Shown here piece by piece: positions 1 to 6,136 of a DNA stretch of 6,650 bases; position 1 is the stretch's first letter; each line of letters starts with the position of its first letter. A program made the translations under genes and the position numbers. The stretch covers positions 1 to 6,650 of the forward strand of contig CALVIQ010000006.1 in assembly GCA_944331815.1 (NCBI GenBank), read 5' to 3'. The DNA is from an uncultured Bacilli bacterium (GTDB lineage Bacteria > Bacillota_I > Bacilli_A > RF39 > UBA660). The notes under the pieces are model-generated. The model made no database searches, was not told where the DNA came from, and was given only the letters and a program-made list of their open reading frames with translations.

Positions 1-280
1 TAGGTATGTCTAAATGAGTTAATGCATCAATTGTCTCCTTACTAGGATTTTTGATATCGATTAATCTCTTATGTGTACGCATCTCGAATTGTTCACGACT
101 ATCTTTGTATTTGTGAACAGCTCTTAAGATAGTAATTTTTTCGATTTCAGTTGGTAATGGAATTGGTCCTGAAACTTCTCCACCAGTTCTTTTAACTGTT
201 TCAACTATTTTCGCACAAGCCTTATCTAATGATTTGTGTTCAAATGCTTTCAACCTAATACGAATTTTTTCTTTAGACAT
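1..280 (-). CDS. rpsJ: 30S ribosomal protein S10 (3' end cut off by window edge)
   Basis: Small-subunit ribosomal protein S10, which binds 16S rRNA in the 30S head and is also the NusE partner of NusB in antitermination. Translation from the ATG at 280-278 gives 93 codons with family hallmarks: [15 protein letters not shown] at the start, [13 protein letters not shown] in the middle, and [13 protein letters not shown] followed by a LTHLDIP stretch near the end. The family is about 102 residues, so roughly nine residues and the stop lie outside the window. A GGAGG ribosome binding site (290-286) stands 5 bases before the ATG and fixes the start. It is normally the first gene of the S10 operon, which fits the dedicated promoter and long leader just upstream. 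The identification rests on sequence similarity I recognise and is secure. Confidence 0.98.
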   Translation of the reverse strand, partial: MSKEKIRIRLKAFEHKSLDKACAKIVETVKRTGGEVSGPIPLPTEIEKITILRAVHKYKDSREQFEMRTHKRLIDIKNPSKETIDALTHLDIP

Positions 281-407
281 AATATCCTCCCTTCGCCTAT
301 ATCACGTATAGACTCGCTCCGAGCAAATAACCCGATTTACCTTTTAAATTATTTTCAACTTAACCTGGTGTATCGGCAACCTTGCACATCATCGCAGTCA
401 CACATTC
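281..407 (-). promoter_or_regulatory. Structured 5' leader of rpsJ (candidate ribosomal-protein leader)
   Basis: About 125 bases separate the predicted transcription start (about 403-407) from the rpsJ ATG, with no credible gene in between. The RNA can form consecutive hairpins by eye: TTAAGTT/AATTTAA (363-357 with 350-344), GTAAAT/ATTTGC (340-335 with 328-323), CTCG/CGAG (323-320 with 316-313, sharing one base with the previous stem) and GTCTATA/TATAGGC (313-307 with 301-295). The first third (about 365-405) is noticeably richer in G and C than the surrounding DNA, as expected of a selected RNA. Leaders upstream of S10 operons are known regulatory RNAs in Bacillota and Proteobacteria. That this one binds a ribosomal protein is inference. 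No T-rich terminator is visible inside it, so control at translation or antitermination is as likely as attenuation. Confidence 0.65.
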
Positions 408-410
408 AAA

Positions 411-439
411 ATTATACAATAAAAATATATGAAAATCAA
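411..439 (-). promoter_or_regulatory. Sigma-A promoter of rpsJ
   Basis: Reading the minus strand, a TTGATT -35 box (439-434) and a perfect TATAAT -10 box (416-411) are separated by exactly 17 bases. Transcription should begin near 403-407. The promoter lies downstream of the ATPase gene's terminator, so rpsJ is transcribed independently of it. Confidence 0.85.
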
Positions 440-442
440 GCA

Positions 443-470
443 TTTTTTTGCATTTTTTGTTATTTTTTTT
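443..470 (-). promoter_or_regulatory. Phased A-tracts upstream of the rpsJ promoter (UP-element-like)
   Basis: Three A-tracts on the minus strand (470-463, 458-453, 449-443) have centres about 10-11 bases apart, one helical turn. They end a few bases upstream of the -35 box. Such runs bend DNA or contact the RNA polymerase alpha C-terminal domains at ribosomal promoters. The tracts are seen directly; their function is inferred. Confidence 0.45.
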
Positions 471-510
471 CAAAAAGAAAAAGTCTTGTAAAATTTAATA
501 ACAAGACTTT
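471..510 (-). terminator. Rho-independent terminator after the second ATPase gene
   Basis: A perfect 10-bp stem, AAAGTCTTGT (510-501 on the minus strand, read as its own complement pair with 489-480), encloses an 11-base loop and is followed by a TTTCTTTTT tail. It begins at the ATPase stop codon (511-509). It closes the ATPase transcript before the rpsJ promoter. The plus-strand side also has a T-run (513-518), so it could work in both directions, but no plus-strand gene approaches it. Confidence 0.85.
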
Positions 511-1774
511 AATTTTTTAATGAAGTTATAGGAACTACTATTACACCATCTGGTCTTTTATATATAGCATTAGATAAACCACATATTACACATAATACTT
601 TAGGACCATTTTCTTTAAATTGTTCTTTTATTTTTAACAAGTTATTAGCGGCCTCATCTATTTGATTAGCGCCTAATTTTATTTCAAAAGCACACCACTG
701 ACCATCTTCTAATTCAATTACTGCATCTATTTCTTTATTATTATAATCTTGATAGTGATATAAATTAGCATTAAATGATTCTGCATATATTTTTAAATCT
801 CGTTCACATAAAGATTCAAATAGGAATCCAAGCGTATTTAAATCATTTAATAATTTATCTTTAGTTCCTTTTAATAATGAGCAGGCTAAAGATGGATCAA
901 CAAAATGTCTTTTTTCTGCTTGTTTAACTTTTACTGAAGAAAGCATTTTAGGAAAAAATGGTTTTTGATTATCTATTATAAATAATCTTTCAAATATATC
1001 TAAGTAAGATGCTACAGTATCGACATCGATATCTTCATTATCTTTTTCTTTTATATCATTTTTTAATGTTTTATTGGTTACAGTAGTACTTTCATTTCGC
1101 GCTAATGAGCGTAATAGTAATTTCATTTTTGTTGTATCTCTTTTTATTCCATCAATTCGAAAAGCATCATCATCTATTATTGCATTTAAATATTCTGTTG
1201 GCATTAGACTAGCATTTTCTAAAGGTGTATCGATATTACTAGGAAAACCTCCTCTTATTATTAAATCGATTATTTTTTTTAAATCTACTTCACCAGTTAA
1301 TTTTTCTTTTATATTATTGTTGCAAATATCTTTTAAAGAAATGTCACCTGTTGAAGCACCGGACTCATACAATGACATCGGTCTCATCCTTAATTTTGCT
1401 ATTCGTCCCGCACCACTATGTAATATTCCTTTATGGTTAGGTGTAGCAGAGCCAGTTAAAATATATTGTCCTTTAGTTCCTGTTTTATCGACATTATATC
1501 TAACTGCATCCCATATTCTTGGAACTTCTTGCCATTCGTCTATTAAGCGAGGTTTATCTCCTTCTAAAATTATATCAGGTGATAATTCGGCTAATTGTTT
1601 GTTTTGAAAATTACCGCTTGGATCTCCTAACATAATTTGACTTTTACTATGATATAACGATGTCCAAGTTTTACCACACCATTTTGGTCCTTCTATACAA
1701 ACTGCGCCAAAAGTATTTAAATATTCTTCTATTTTGTCATCAATTATTCGAGGCTTATAATTTTTTATTTCCAT
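509..1774 (-). CDS. COG1373-type ATPase with DUF4143 region (downstream paralogue)
   Basis: A 421-residue P-loop ATPase of the AAA_14/DUF4143 family, whose cellular role is not established. Visible features in order: Walker A GPKWCGKT (29-36), Walker B RLIDE with D79-E80, a sensor-like ILTGSA (105-110), GAGR (121-124) and the family's RPMSLYES (131-138). The DUF4143 region (about 195-366) ends in a PD-(D/E)xK-like arrangement, E320, E348-I-D350 and F-E364-I-K366, typical of restriction-endonuclease-like folds. No signal peptide or membrane segment is seen, so it is probably cytoplasmic. The length matches complete family members and no motif is broken. The ATG at 1774 is the only plausible start because the paralogue aligns from that point. 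It lacks a good ribosome binding site: the nearest AAAGGAA (1800-1794) is 19 bases away. The gene has its own promoter with a 23-bp repeat array upstream and a strong terminator downstream. Nuclease activity is inference only. Confidence 0.9.
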   Translation of the reverse strand: MEIKNYKPRIIDDKIEEYLNTFGAVCIEGPKWCGKTWTSLYHSKSQIMLGDPSGNFQNKQLAELSPDIILEGDKPRLIDEWQEVPRIWDAVRYNVDKTGTKGQYILTGSATPNHKGILHSGAGRIAKLRMRPMSLYESGASTGDISLKDICNNNIKEKLTGEVDLKKIIDLIIRGGFPSNIDTPLENASLMPTEYLNAIIDDDAFRIDGIKRDTTKMKLLLRSLARNESTTVTNKTLKNDIKEKDNEDIDVDTVASYLDIFERLFIIDNQKPFFPKMLSSVKVKQAEKRHFVDPSLACSLLKGTKDKLLNDLNTLGFLFESLCERDLKIYAESFNANLYHYQDYNNKEIDAVIELEDGQWCAFEIKLGANQIDEAANNLLKIKEQFKENGPKVLCVICGLSNAIYKRPDGVIVVPITSLKN

Positions 1775-1811
1775 ATTATCACAATTTAAATAATTCCTTT
1801 CTATTAATATA

Positions 1812-1840
1812 ATTATACCCTTTTATTCAATTATTGTAAA
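1812..1840 (-). promoter_or_regulatory. Promoter of the downstream ATPase gene
   Basis: On the minus strand TTTACA (1840-1835) and TATAAT (1817-1812) are 17 bases apart, close to consensus. The -35 box lies inside the third 23-bp repeat copy, so anything bound to the array would touch RNA polymerase directly. The predicted 5' leader is about 30 bases. Confidence 0.8.
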
Positions 1841-1899
1841 TACATCCCGTATAATTTTACTTTTTTATTCCGTATAATTTATCATTTTCATTCCGTGCA
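1831..1899 (-). repeat. Three tandem 23-bp direct repeats upstream of the downstream ATPase gene
   Basis: Minus-strand copies occupy 1899-1877, 1876-1854 and 1853-1831. They begin TGCACGGAATG, TATACGGAATA and TATACGGGATG; each is followed by an A/T-rich half. Copies 1 and 2 agree at 17 of 23 positions by my count, and copy 3 agrees with each at about 13. ACGG(A/G)AT is the conserved core. The array starts 2 bases after the stop of the preceding ATPase gene and its last copy contains the -35 box. The GC-containing core stands out in this AT-rich gap. The position suggests an operator array; the binding protein is unknown. Confidence 0.75.
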
Positions 1900-1901
1900 T
1901 T

Positions 1902-3158
1902 TTAGTTTTTTAATGTTCCAATCGATACTACGTAAACGCCATCTGGTCTTTTATATGAATAGTTTGCACCTGTTAGCACCATTAAAAATGCTGGTTCTCC
2001 ACATTTTTCTATATCGACACGTTCTTTAAATTTTAATAGATTTTTGGCAGCCTCATCTATATAGCCAGCACCCAATTTTATTTCTATTGCTCCCCACTTA
2101 CCACTATTAGTTCTAACTATAGCATCTACTTCAAAATCTTTTTCATCACGATAAAATGTTATATTCGAGTCATAACTTTGAGTGTATATTTTTAAATCTC
2201 TTATACAAAGTGATTCAAATATAAAGCCAAAAATATTTAAATCATTAATTAAATCATTTGGTTTTATATCTAAAATAGCAGTAGCAATAGATGGATCAAC
2301 AAAATATTTTTTAGGTTTCGTTCTTAATGCATATTTGCTTCTAAAATTCAAATTAGTAGCATTGACATCTTCAATAACAAATAATTTTTCTAAAGTATTT
2401 AAATAATCATTTAATGTTGGTCGTGATATATCTTCAAAATTGTTTTTGACATCTTCTTCAATAGTAGAATTTGAAACTTGAGTAGAAATATTACGCGCTA
2501 AACTTCTTAATACATTTTGCATTTTCAATGGATTTCTTTCAACATCATCTATTTTTTTTACTTCTTCGTGAATTATTGATTTGACGTATTCTTTAGCGAA
2601 TCTATATTTTAGTTTACTTTTAATTTCAATTGCTGCAGGCCATCCTCCTCTTACAATAATACTAGCTAAATCTTCTAATGATAATTTGGATACACCAGAT
2701 ATATCATTTCCTTCTAATATATCCTTAAAAGATACTTCGCCAGTTGACTCTAACGATTCAAATAAACTCATAGGCCGCATCAATACTCTAGATATTCGCC
2801 CCGTACCCGTATGCATTGTTTCTCCTTCACTTGGTTTAGCAGATCCTGTTAATATATATTGACCTTTTAACCCAGTATGGTCGACATCAGTTCTGATTGC
2901 ATCCCAAACAATAGGGTACATTTGCCATTCATCAAACATCTTTGGTTTTTCACCATTTAAAAATAAAGAGGGTTTAGTATTTTTTATTTCATCATATTCT
3001 TGTTTTTTATCAGGGTTTTGAAATTCTATTACACTTTTAGCGTGATGCAACCCAGTGGTTGACTTACCACACCATTTACACCCTTCAATTAACACGGCAC
3101 CCATAATTTCCATAAGTTCTTCTATTTCTTTATCAACAACTCTTGGTAAATATTTCAT
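1902..3158 (-). CDS. COG1373-type ATPase with DUF4143 region (upstream paralogue)
   Basis: A 418-residue paralogue of the next gene downstream, aligning end to end with few gaps and many identities (roughly 40-50% by eye). From the ATG at 3158 the features are Walker A GCKWCGKS (26-33), Walker B MFDE (D76-E77), ILTGSA (102-107), GTGR (118-121), RPMSLFES (128-135), and a DUF4143 region ending in PD-(D/E)xK-like residues E343-V-D345 and E359-I-K361. Both proteins end in a KRPDGV...VV...TLKN/SLKN tail. I chose ATG 3158 over an in-frame GTG at 3167 because GGGAG (3171-3167) is 8 bases before the ATG and would overlap the GTG. The gene is probably transcribed from its own promoter at 3180-3208, beside a second 23-bp repeat array. 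No terminator is visible after it, so read-through into its paralogue is likely. The cellular role is unknown. Confidence 0.9.
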   Translation of the reverse strand: MKYLPRVVDKEIEELMEIMGAVLIEGCKWCGKSTTGLHHAKSVIEFQNPDKKQEYDEIKNTKPSLFLNGEKPKMFDEWQMYPIVWDAIRTDVDHTGLKGQYILTGSAKPSEGETMHTGTGRISRVLMRPMSLFESLESTGEVSFKDILEGNDISGVSKLSLEDLASIIVRGGWPAAIEIKSKLKYRFAKEYVKSIIHEEVKKIDDVERNPLKMQNVLRSLARNISTQVSNSTIEEDVKNNFEDISRPTLNDYLNTLEKLFVIEDVNATNLNFRSKYALRTKPKKYFVDPSIATAILDIKPNDLINDLNIFGFIFESLCIRDLKIYTQSYDSNITFYRDEKDFEVDAIVRTNSGKWGAIEIKLGAGYIDEAAKNLLKFKERVDIEKCGEPAFLMVLTGANYSYKRPDGVYVVSIGTLKN

Positions 3159-3179
3159 TTTTAACACTCCCTTTTTTCA

Positions 3180-3208
3180 ATTGTATCATTTTTTTACAAA
3201 AAAAGCAA
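3180..3208 (-). promoter_or_regulatory. Candidate promoter of the upstream ATPase gene
   Basis: On the minus strand TTGCTT (3208-3203) and TACAAT (3185-3180) are 17 bases apart. The -10 box matches consensus at five of six positions; the -35 box is weak. It overlaps the second and third 23-bp repeat copies. The weak -35 box might mean activation is needed or may simply reflect a poor prediction. Confidence 0.55.
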
Positions 3209-3251
3209 TTTTTATTTTACATTTTGAGAAAATTTTGTTTTACAAAAAAAG
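3183..3251 (-). repeat. Three tandem 23-bp direct repeats upstream of the upstream ATPase gene
   Basis: Minus-strand copies occupy 3251-3229, 3228-3206 and 3205-3183. All begin CT and carry TGTAAAA at the same offset (positions 8-14 of the unit). Copies 1 and 3 share their first 14 bases exactly, and copy 2 matches copy 1 at 15 of 23 positions. The array starts 8 bases after the U32 gene's stop and runs over the candidate promoter. A/T-rich low complexity makes it less certain than the array at 1831-1899, but the period and copy number are the same. Confidence 0.6.
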
Positions 3252-3259
3252 ACATATTT

Positions 3260-5374
3260 TCATACATCTTTATTATATCTTAAATTATTAATTCCCATAT
3301 CAAAATATTTATTATGATTTTGATAATTTCTTTTTTTATAATCATATATATGCATTAAATCATTTTTAATAACGATTGGATATTTATTTTTAAATCTATC
3401 TTCTAATATTGAATTACTAACATTATATTTTTTATTAATATTATATTTAGATACCATTGCTTCTAAATTTCCAGAAATAACCAACTCTAAATTAGGATGT
3501 TTATGATATCTATTATGATATGCATCAATTAAATTTTTAATTTGTGTGTCAGTTAATTCATATGACAAGCATATTTGTTTTACATTATGAGAATGTAAAA
3601 ATGCTACTGAATAGGAATTTGTAACATTAAATGAAAAATCTGTTAATATATCTTTATGTACTAAACTACCTAATTCACCTATTAATAATTTTTTATTATA
3701 TTCTTTATGTTTTTCAATTACACGTTCTAATCGTAATACCTTTCTTTCATCATCAATTTTATTATATAAATTTTCATCCATATAAATATATTTATAATTA
3801 CTATTTTTTTCATAATCTTTAATATCATTAATTAAAATATTATAATTTTTTTCTTTAGGAAAATTAGGCAAATCTATACTATATTCTTTTTTTATATATT
3901 CATATCTATATAATCTTTTTTCATTCAATATATTAACAAAATTATTCTTCATTTCATTTAATTCTTTAATTGGTATAAATATATTAGTATCACCAACTAT
4001 ATTTAATTCACTAAATTCGTATATTGTATTACCTAATTTATTTAATTGTTCTTTTATCCTATCAAATGAAATTGGACTATTTATTGCTTCACTAACTATA
4101 TTACCAGATACTTCAATATTATTTTTACCATCAGTTACTTTTAATTTAATTTTTTTATCTATATAAACTTCTAAATTACCTTCAATCTTTATTTTTTTAT
4201 TTGCTTTTAAAATATCATCTATTTTTTTATTTAATAAGTAATCATAAGTTTTAACAACATTACCAGATACTTTATCCTTACAATAAATAGATACAACATC
4301 ACCAATATTACCTTTAGTGACTGTTTTTTTATTTTTAAATATTTGAGTTACTATAAAACCTACATCATTATTAATAAATCTAATACCATCATTAATGTTT
4401 AATTCAGATGTTAATAGAATATCAACATAATTATTTTGAGATTTTATTACCTTTCCCATTTCTACACCTAAATGATTTGGTCGATATTCATTTACAATAT
4501 TAGTTTCATTAAATAAAAATCCTTTGGTATATTCACGATTGAATATTTTCTTTAATTCTGTTAAATCAAATTTAAATTCTTTACCATTAACATATGAATC
4601 AATTGCTTGTCTATAAAGTTTAGTAACTAAATAGACATAGCTAGGTGATTTCATTCTACCTTCTATTTTAAAACTATCAACACCAATATCAATTAATTTA
4701 CCAATATCTTCAATAGTACATAAATCTTTACAACTTAATAAATAATTATCTTTATTTATTTTTTTACCATCAACTAGTAAATTGTACTTTTGTCTACAAC
4801 TTCCGGCACAACTTCCTCTATTTCCACTTCGATTACCGATTAAACTGCTAAATAAACACTGTCCTGAATAACTAATACATAAAGCACCATGAACAAACAC
4901 TTCTAATTCAACATTAGTATTCTTTTTAATTTGTTCAATTAATTCAACTGGTGTTTCACGAGCTAAAACAACTCTTTTTAATCCTAAATTTTCTATTAAT
5001 TTAACTCCTTCTAAATTATGAATATGCATTTGAGTAGATGCATGTAGTTCTAATAAAGGATAGGTTTTCCTAAGTAAATCCATCATTCCAATATCTTGAA
5101 TAATTAGAGCATCAACATTGTTTTTATATAAAAAATCTACATATTTCATAAATTTATCTATTTCATTTTCATAAATTAATGTATTTACTGTTACATATAC
5201 TTTAACGCCGTATAAATGAGCATATTTAATTGCCTCAACTAATTCTTCATCATTAAAATTATTTGAAAAAGCTCGAGCTCCAAATAATTTACCACCTAAA
5301 TAAACTGCATCACAACCACCTAATATAGCTGCTTTTAAACTATCAAGATTACCAGCCGGAGATAATAATTCCAT
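3260..5374 (-). CDS. U32 family protein, RlhA-like (DUF3656-type), probable RNA hydroxylation factor
   Basis: A 704-residue member of the 'peptidase U32' family. Characterised relatives (RlhA on 23S rRNA, TrhP on tRNA wobble uridine, UbiU/V in ubiquinone synthesis) are iron-sulfur hydroxylation factors rather than proteases. The N-terminal domain (about 1-310) starts MELLSPAGN and carries the U32 signature around residues 158-176 (E-V-F-V-H-G then C166-ISYSGQ-C173). Further cysteines are C189, C193, C215 and C219, then KIEGRMKSP (237-245). C166, C173 and C189 are likely cluster ligands, with the fourth among the others. Residues about 310-500 resemble DUF3656, and the C-terminal part (about 510-704) resembles the degenerate second half of long U32 proteins. 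The total length points to the RlhA branch. The start is fixed by GAAGGTG 7 bases upstream, inside the end of the preceding gene; the stop is TGA. Strongly AT-rich. The rRNA substrate is inferred from family only. Confidence 0.87.
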   Translation of the reverse strand: MELLSPAGNLDSLKAAILGGCDAVYLGGKLFGARAFSNNFNDEELVEAIKYAHLYGVKVYVTVNTLIYENEIDKFMKYVDFLYKNNVDALIIQDIGMMDLLRKTYPLLELHASTQMHIHNLEGVKLIENLGLKRVVLARETPVELIEQIKKNTNVELEVFVHGALCISYSGQCLFSSLIGNRSGNRGSCAGSCRQKYNLLVDGKKINKDNYLLSCKDLCTIEDIGKLIDIGVDSFKIEGRMKSPSYVYLVTKLYRQAIDSYVNGKEFKFDLTELKKIFNREYTKGFLFNETNIVNEYRPNHLGVEMGKVIKSQNNYVDILLTSELNINDGIRFINNDVGFIVTQIFKNKKTVTKGNIGDVVSIYCKDKVSGNVVKTYDYLLNKKIDDILKANKKIKIEGNLEVYIDKKIKLKVTDGKNNIEVSGNIVSEAINSPISFDRIKEQLNKLGNTIYEFSELNIVGDTNIFIPIKELNEMKNNFVNILNEKRLYRYEYIKKEYSIDLPNFPKEKNYNILINDIKDYEKNSNYKYIYMDENLYNKIDDERKVLRLERVIEKHKEYNKKLLIGELGSLVHKDILTDFSFNVTNSYSVAFLHSHNVKQICLSYELTDTQIKNLIDAYHNRYHKHPNLELVISGNLEAMVSKYNINKKYNVSNSILEDRFKNKYPIVIKNDLMHIYDYKKRNYQNHNKYFDMGINNLRYNKDV

Positions 5375-5376
5375 AT

Positions 5377-5874
5377 TTATACACCTTCAATTTTCATTAT
5401 TAGTCTTTTTAAAAAACTTTTCTCTTTTTTATTTTCTTCTTCAATTACTTTGTCTAACATATCTTTTATCCATTCTGGTCTTTCTAAAAATATAATATTG
5501 CCATATTCATCTACTTTAACTTCCGGTACATTTATTCCTAATTCTCTTTCCAACCAATAAGCTACAATATGACGATGGCAAAATTCCATATTATCTTCAT
5601 AACAAAGAAATATAGTATCATTATCAAATAATTTAACTATTTCATTAGGATCAAATTGTTTTAATACCATATTATAGTACTGTTTTACATAAAAATAATT
5701 ATTTTCATTTTCATCAATATTATTTATATTTCTATGCCATTCTTCCCAAAATGATAATTTAGGCGCTAAAGCAGGGAAACATAAACCCTGATACCCAAAA
5801 ATTCTTCCTCTATCACCAGATATAGAAACAAAATTTCCTTTTAAACAATTTTTATAACTGCCTGTATAAATCAT
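5377..5874 (-). CDS. DUF488-family protein
   Basis: A 165-residue protein with the DUF488 hallmark FLCYED followed by F-C-H-R-H-I (C91, C99, H100, R101). This is the conserved cysteine/histidine core of a small family with no settled biochemical function. The N-terminal region starts IYTGSYKN and continues through a G/R-rich ISGDRGR segment (18-24). The C-terminal 30 residues are lysine/glutamate-rich and could be helical. No signal peptide or membrane segment is seen. The gene begins 17 bases after the rpsR terminator's T-run, with a modest AAAGAG binding site 7 bases before ATG 5874. Only 2 bases separate its stop from the U32 start, and that gene's binding site lies within this one's last codons, so the two are probably translationally coupled. 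This suggests a shared pathway but does not show it. Confidence 0.8.
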   Translation of the reverse strand: MIYTGSYKNCLKGNFVSISGDRGRIFGYQGLCFPALAPKLSFWEEWHRNINNIDENENNYFYVKQYYNMVLKQFDPNEIVKLFDNDTIFLCYEDNMEFCHRHIVAYWLERELGINVPEVKVDEYGNIIFLERPEWIKDMLDKVIEEENKKEKSFLKRLIMKIEGV

Positions 5875-5890
5875 ATAATCACTCTTTCTA

Positions 5891-5920
5891 ATAAAAAACC
5901 ATTTACTATTTTGTAAATGG
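5891..5920 (-). terminator. Rho-independent terminator closing the rpsF-ssb-rpsR operon
   Basis: On the minus strand CCATTTAC (5920-5913) pairs perfectly with GTAAATGG (5906-5899) around a 6-base loop, followed by TTTTTTATT. The 5' arm lies in the last rpsR codons and the stop TAG (5908-5906) lies at the loop and 3' arm, so ribosomes finishing rpsR would cover the hairpin. Confidence 0.85.
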
Positions 5921-6124
5921 TATTAAAGCCATAAAACGTGCTTTTTTAATTTCATTAGCTATATGTCTTTGATGTTTTGCACATGCTCCAGTAATTCTAC
6001 GAGGTAATATCTTACCTTTTTCATTACTGATATATTTTTTTATAGTTTCAACATCTTTATAATCAACGTCTTTACCAGCACACATTTGGCAAACTTTTTT
6101 CTTTTTACGATAAAATTCAGCCAT
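5906..6124 (-). CDS. rpsR: 30S ribosomal protein S18
   Basis: A full-length, 72-residue S18, which binds 16S rRNA on the 30S platform together with S6. Recognisable features include the basic N-terminus, [15 protein letters not shown] (32-46) and the [19 protein letters not shown] ending. It retains cysteines C12-x2-C15 and C48-x2-H51, which match a zinc-binding form of S18; zinc binding is inferred. The start at 6124 has an excellent AAGGAGG site, whose first two bases belong to the ssb stop codon (6139-6137). Stop is TAG, inside the operon terminator. The order S6-SSB-S18 is the standard bacterial arrangement. Confidence 0.98.
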   Translation of the reverse strand: MAEFYRKKKKVCQMCAGKDVDYKDVETIKKYISNEKGKILPRRITGACAKHQRHIANEIKKARFMALIPFTK

Positions 6125-6136
6125 TTATATTCCTCC

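Noticed and set aside
236..520. Plus-strand open frame of 94 codons across the rpsJ leader
   Set aside because: It runs antisense to the rpsJ start, leader, promoter and the terminator, has no recognisable protein features, and is explained by AT-rich sequence.
1074..1607. Plus-strand open frame of 177 codons opposite the downstream ATPase
   Set aside because: It is the antisense of a well-supported gene with clear ATPase motifs, and has no binding site or family resemblance.
1831..1899. CRISPR array or replication-origin iterons
   Set aside because: The repeats are contiguous with no spacers, there are only three imperfect copies, and there are no cas or replication-initiator genes nearby. 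Promoter overlap fits an operator better.
3159..3167. GTG start for the upstream ATPase gene
   Set aside because: The GGGAG site overlaps this GTG; the ATG nine bases later has correct spacing and aligns with the paralogue.
509..3167. Insertion sequence or transposon carrying the ATPase pair
   Set aside because: No transposase motifs, terminal inverted repeats or target-site duplications could be found around the pair.
3211..3262. Reading through the U32 TGA stop as tryptophan (Mollicutes code)
   Set aside because: Tryptophans checked in this window are TGG, and the extension would only translate the low-complexity repeat array.
3221..3262. Terminator after the U32 gene
   Set aside because: Only an all-weak TTTTGT/ACAAAA stem with a 3-base loop is present, far too unstable to call against the AT-rich background.
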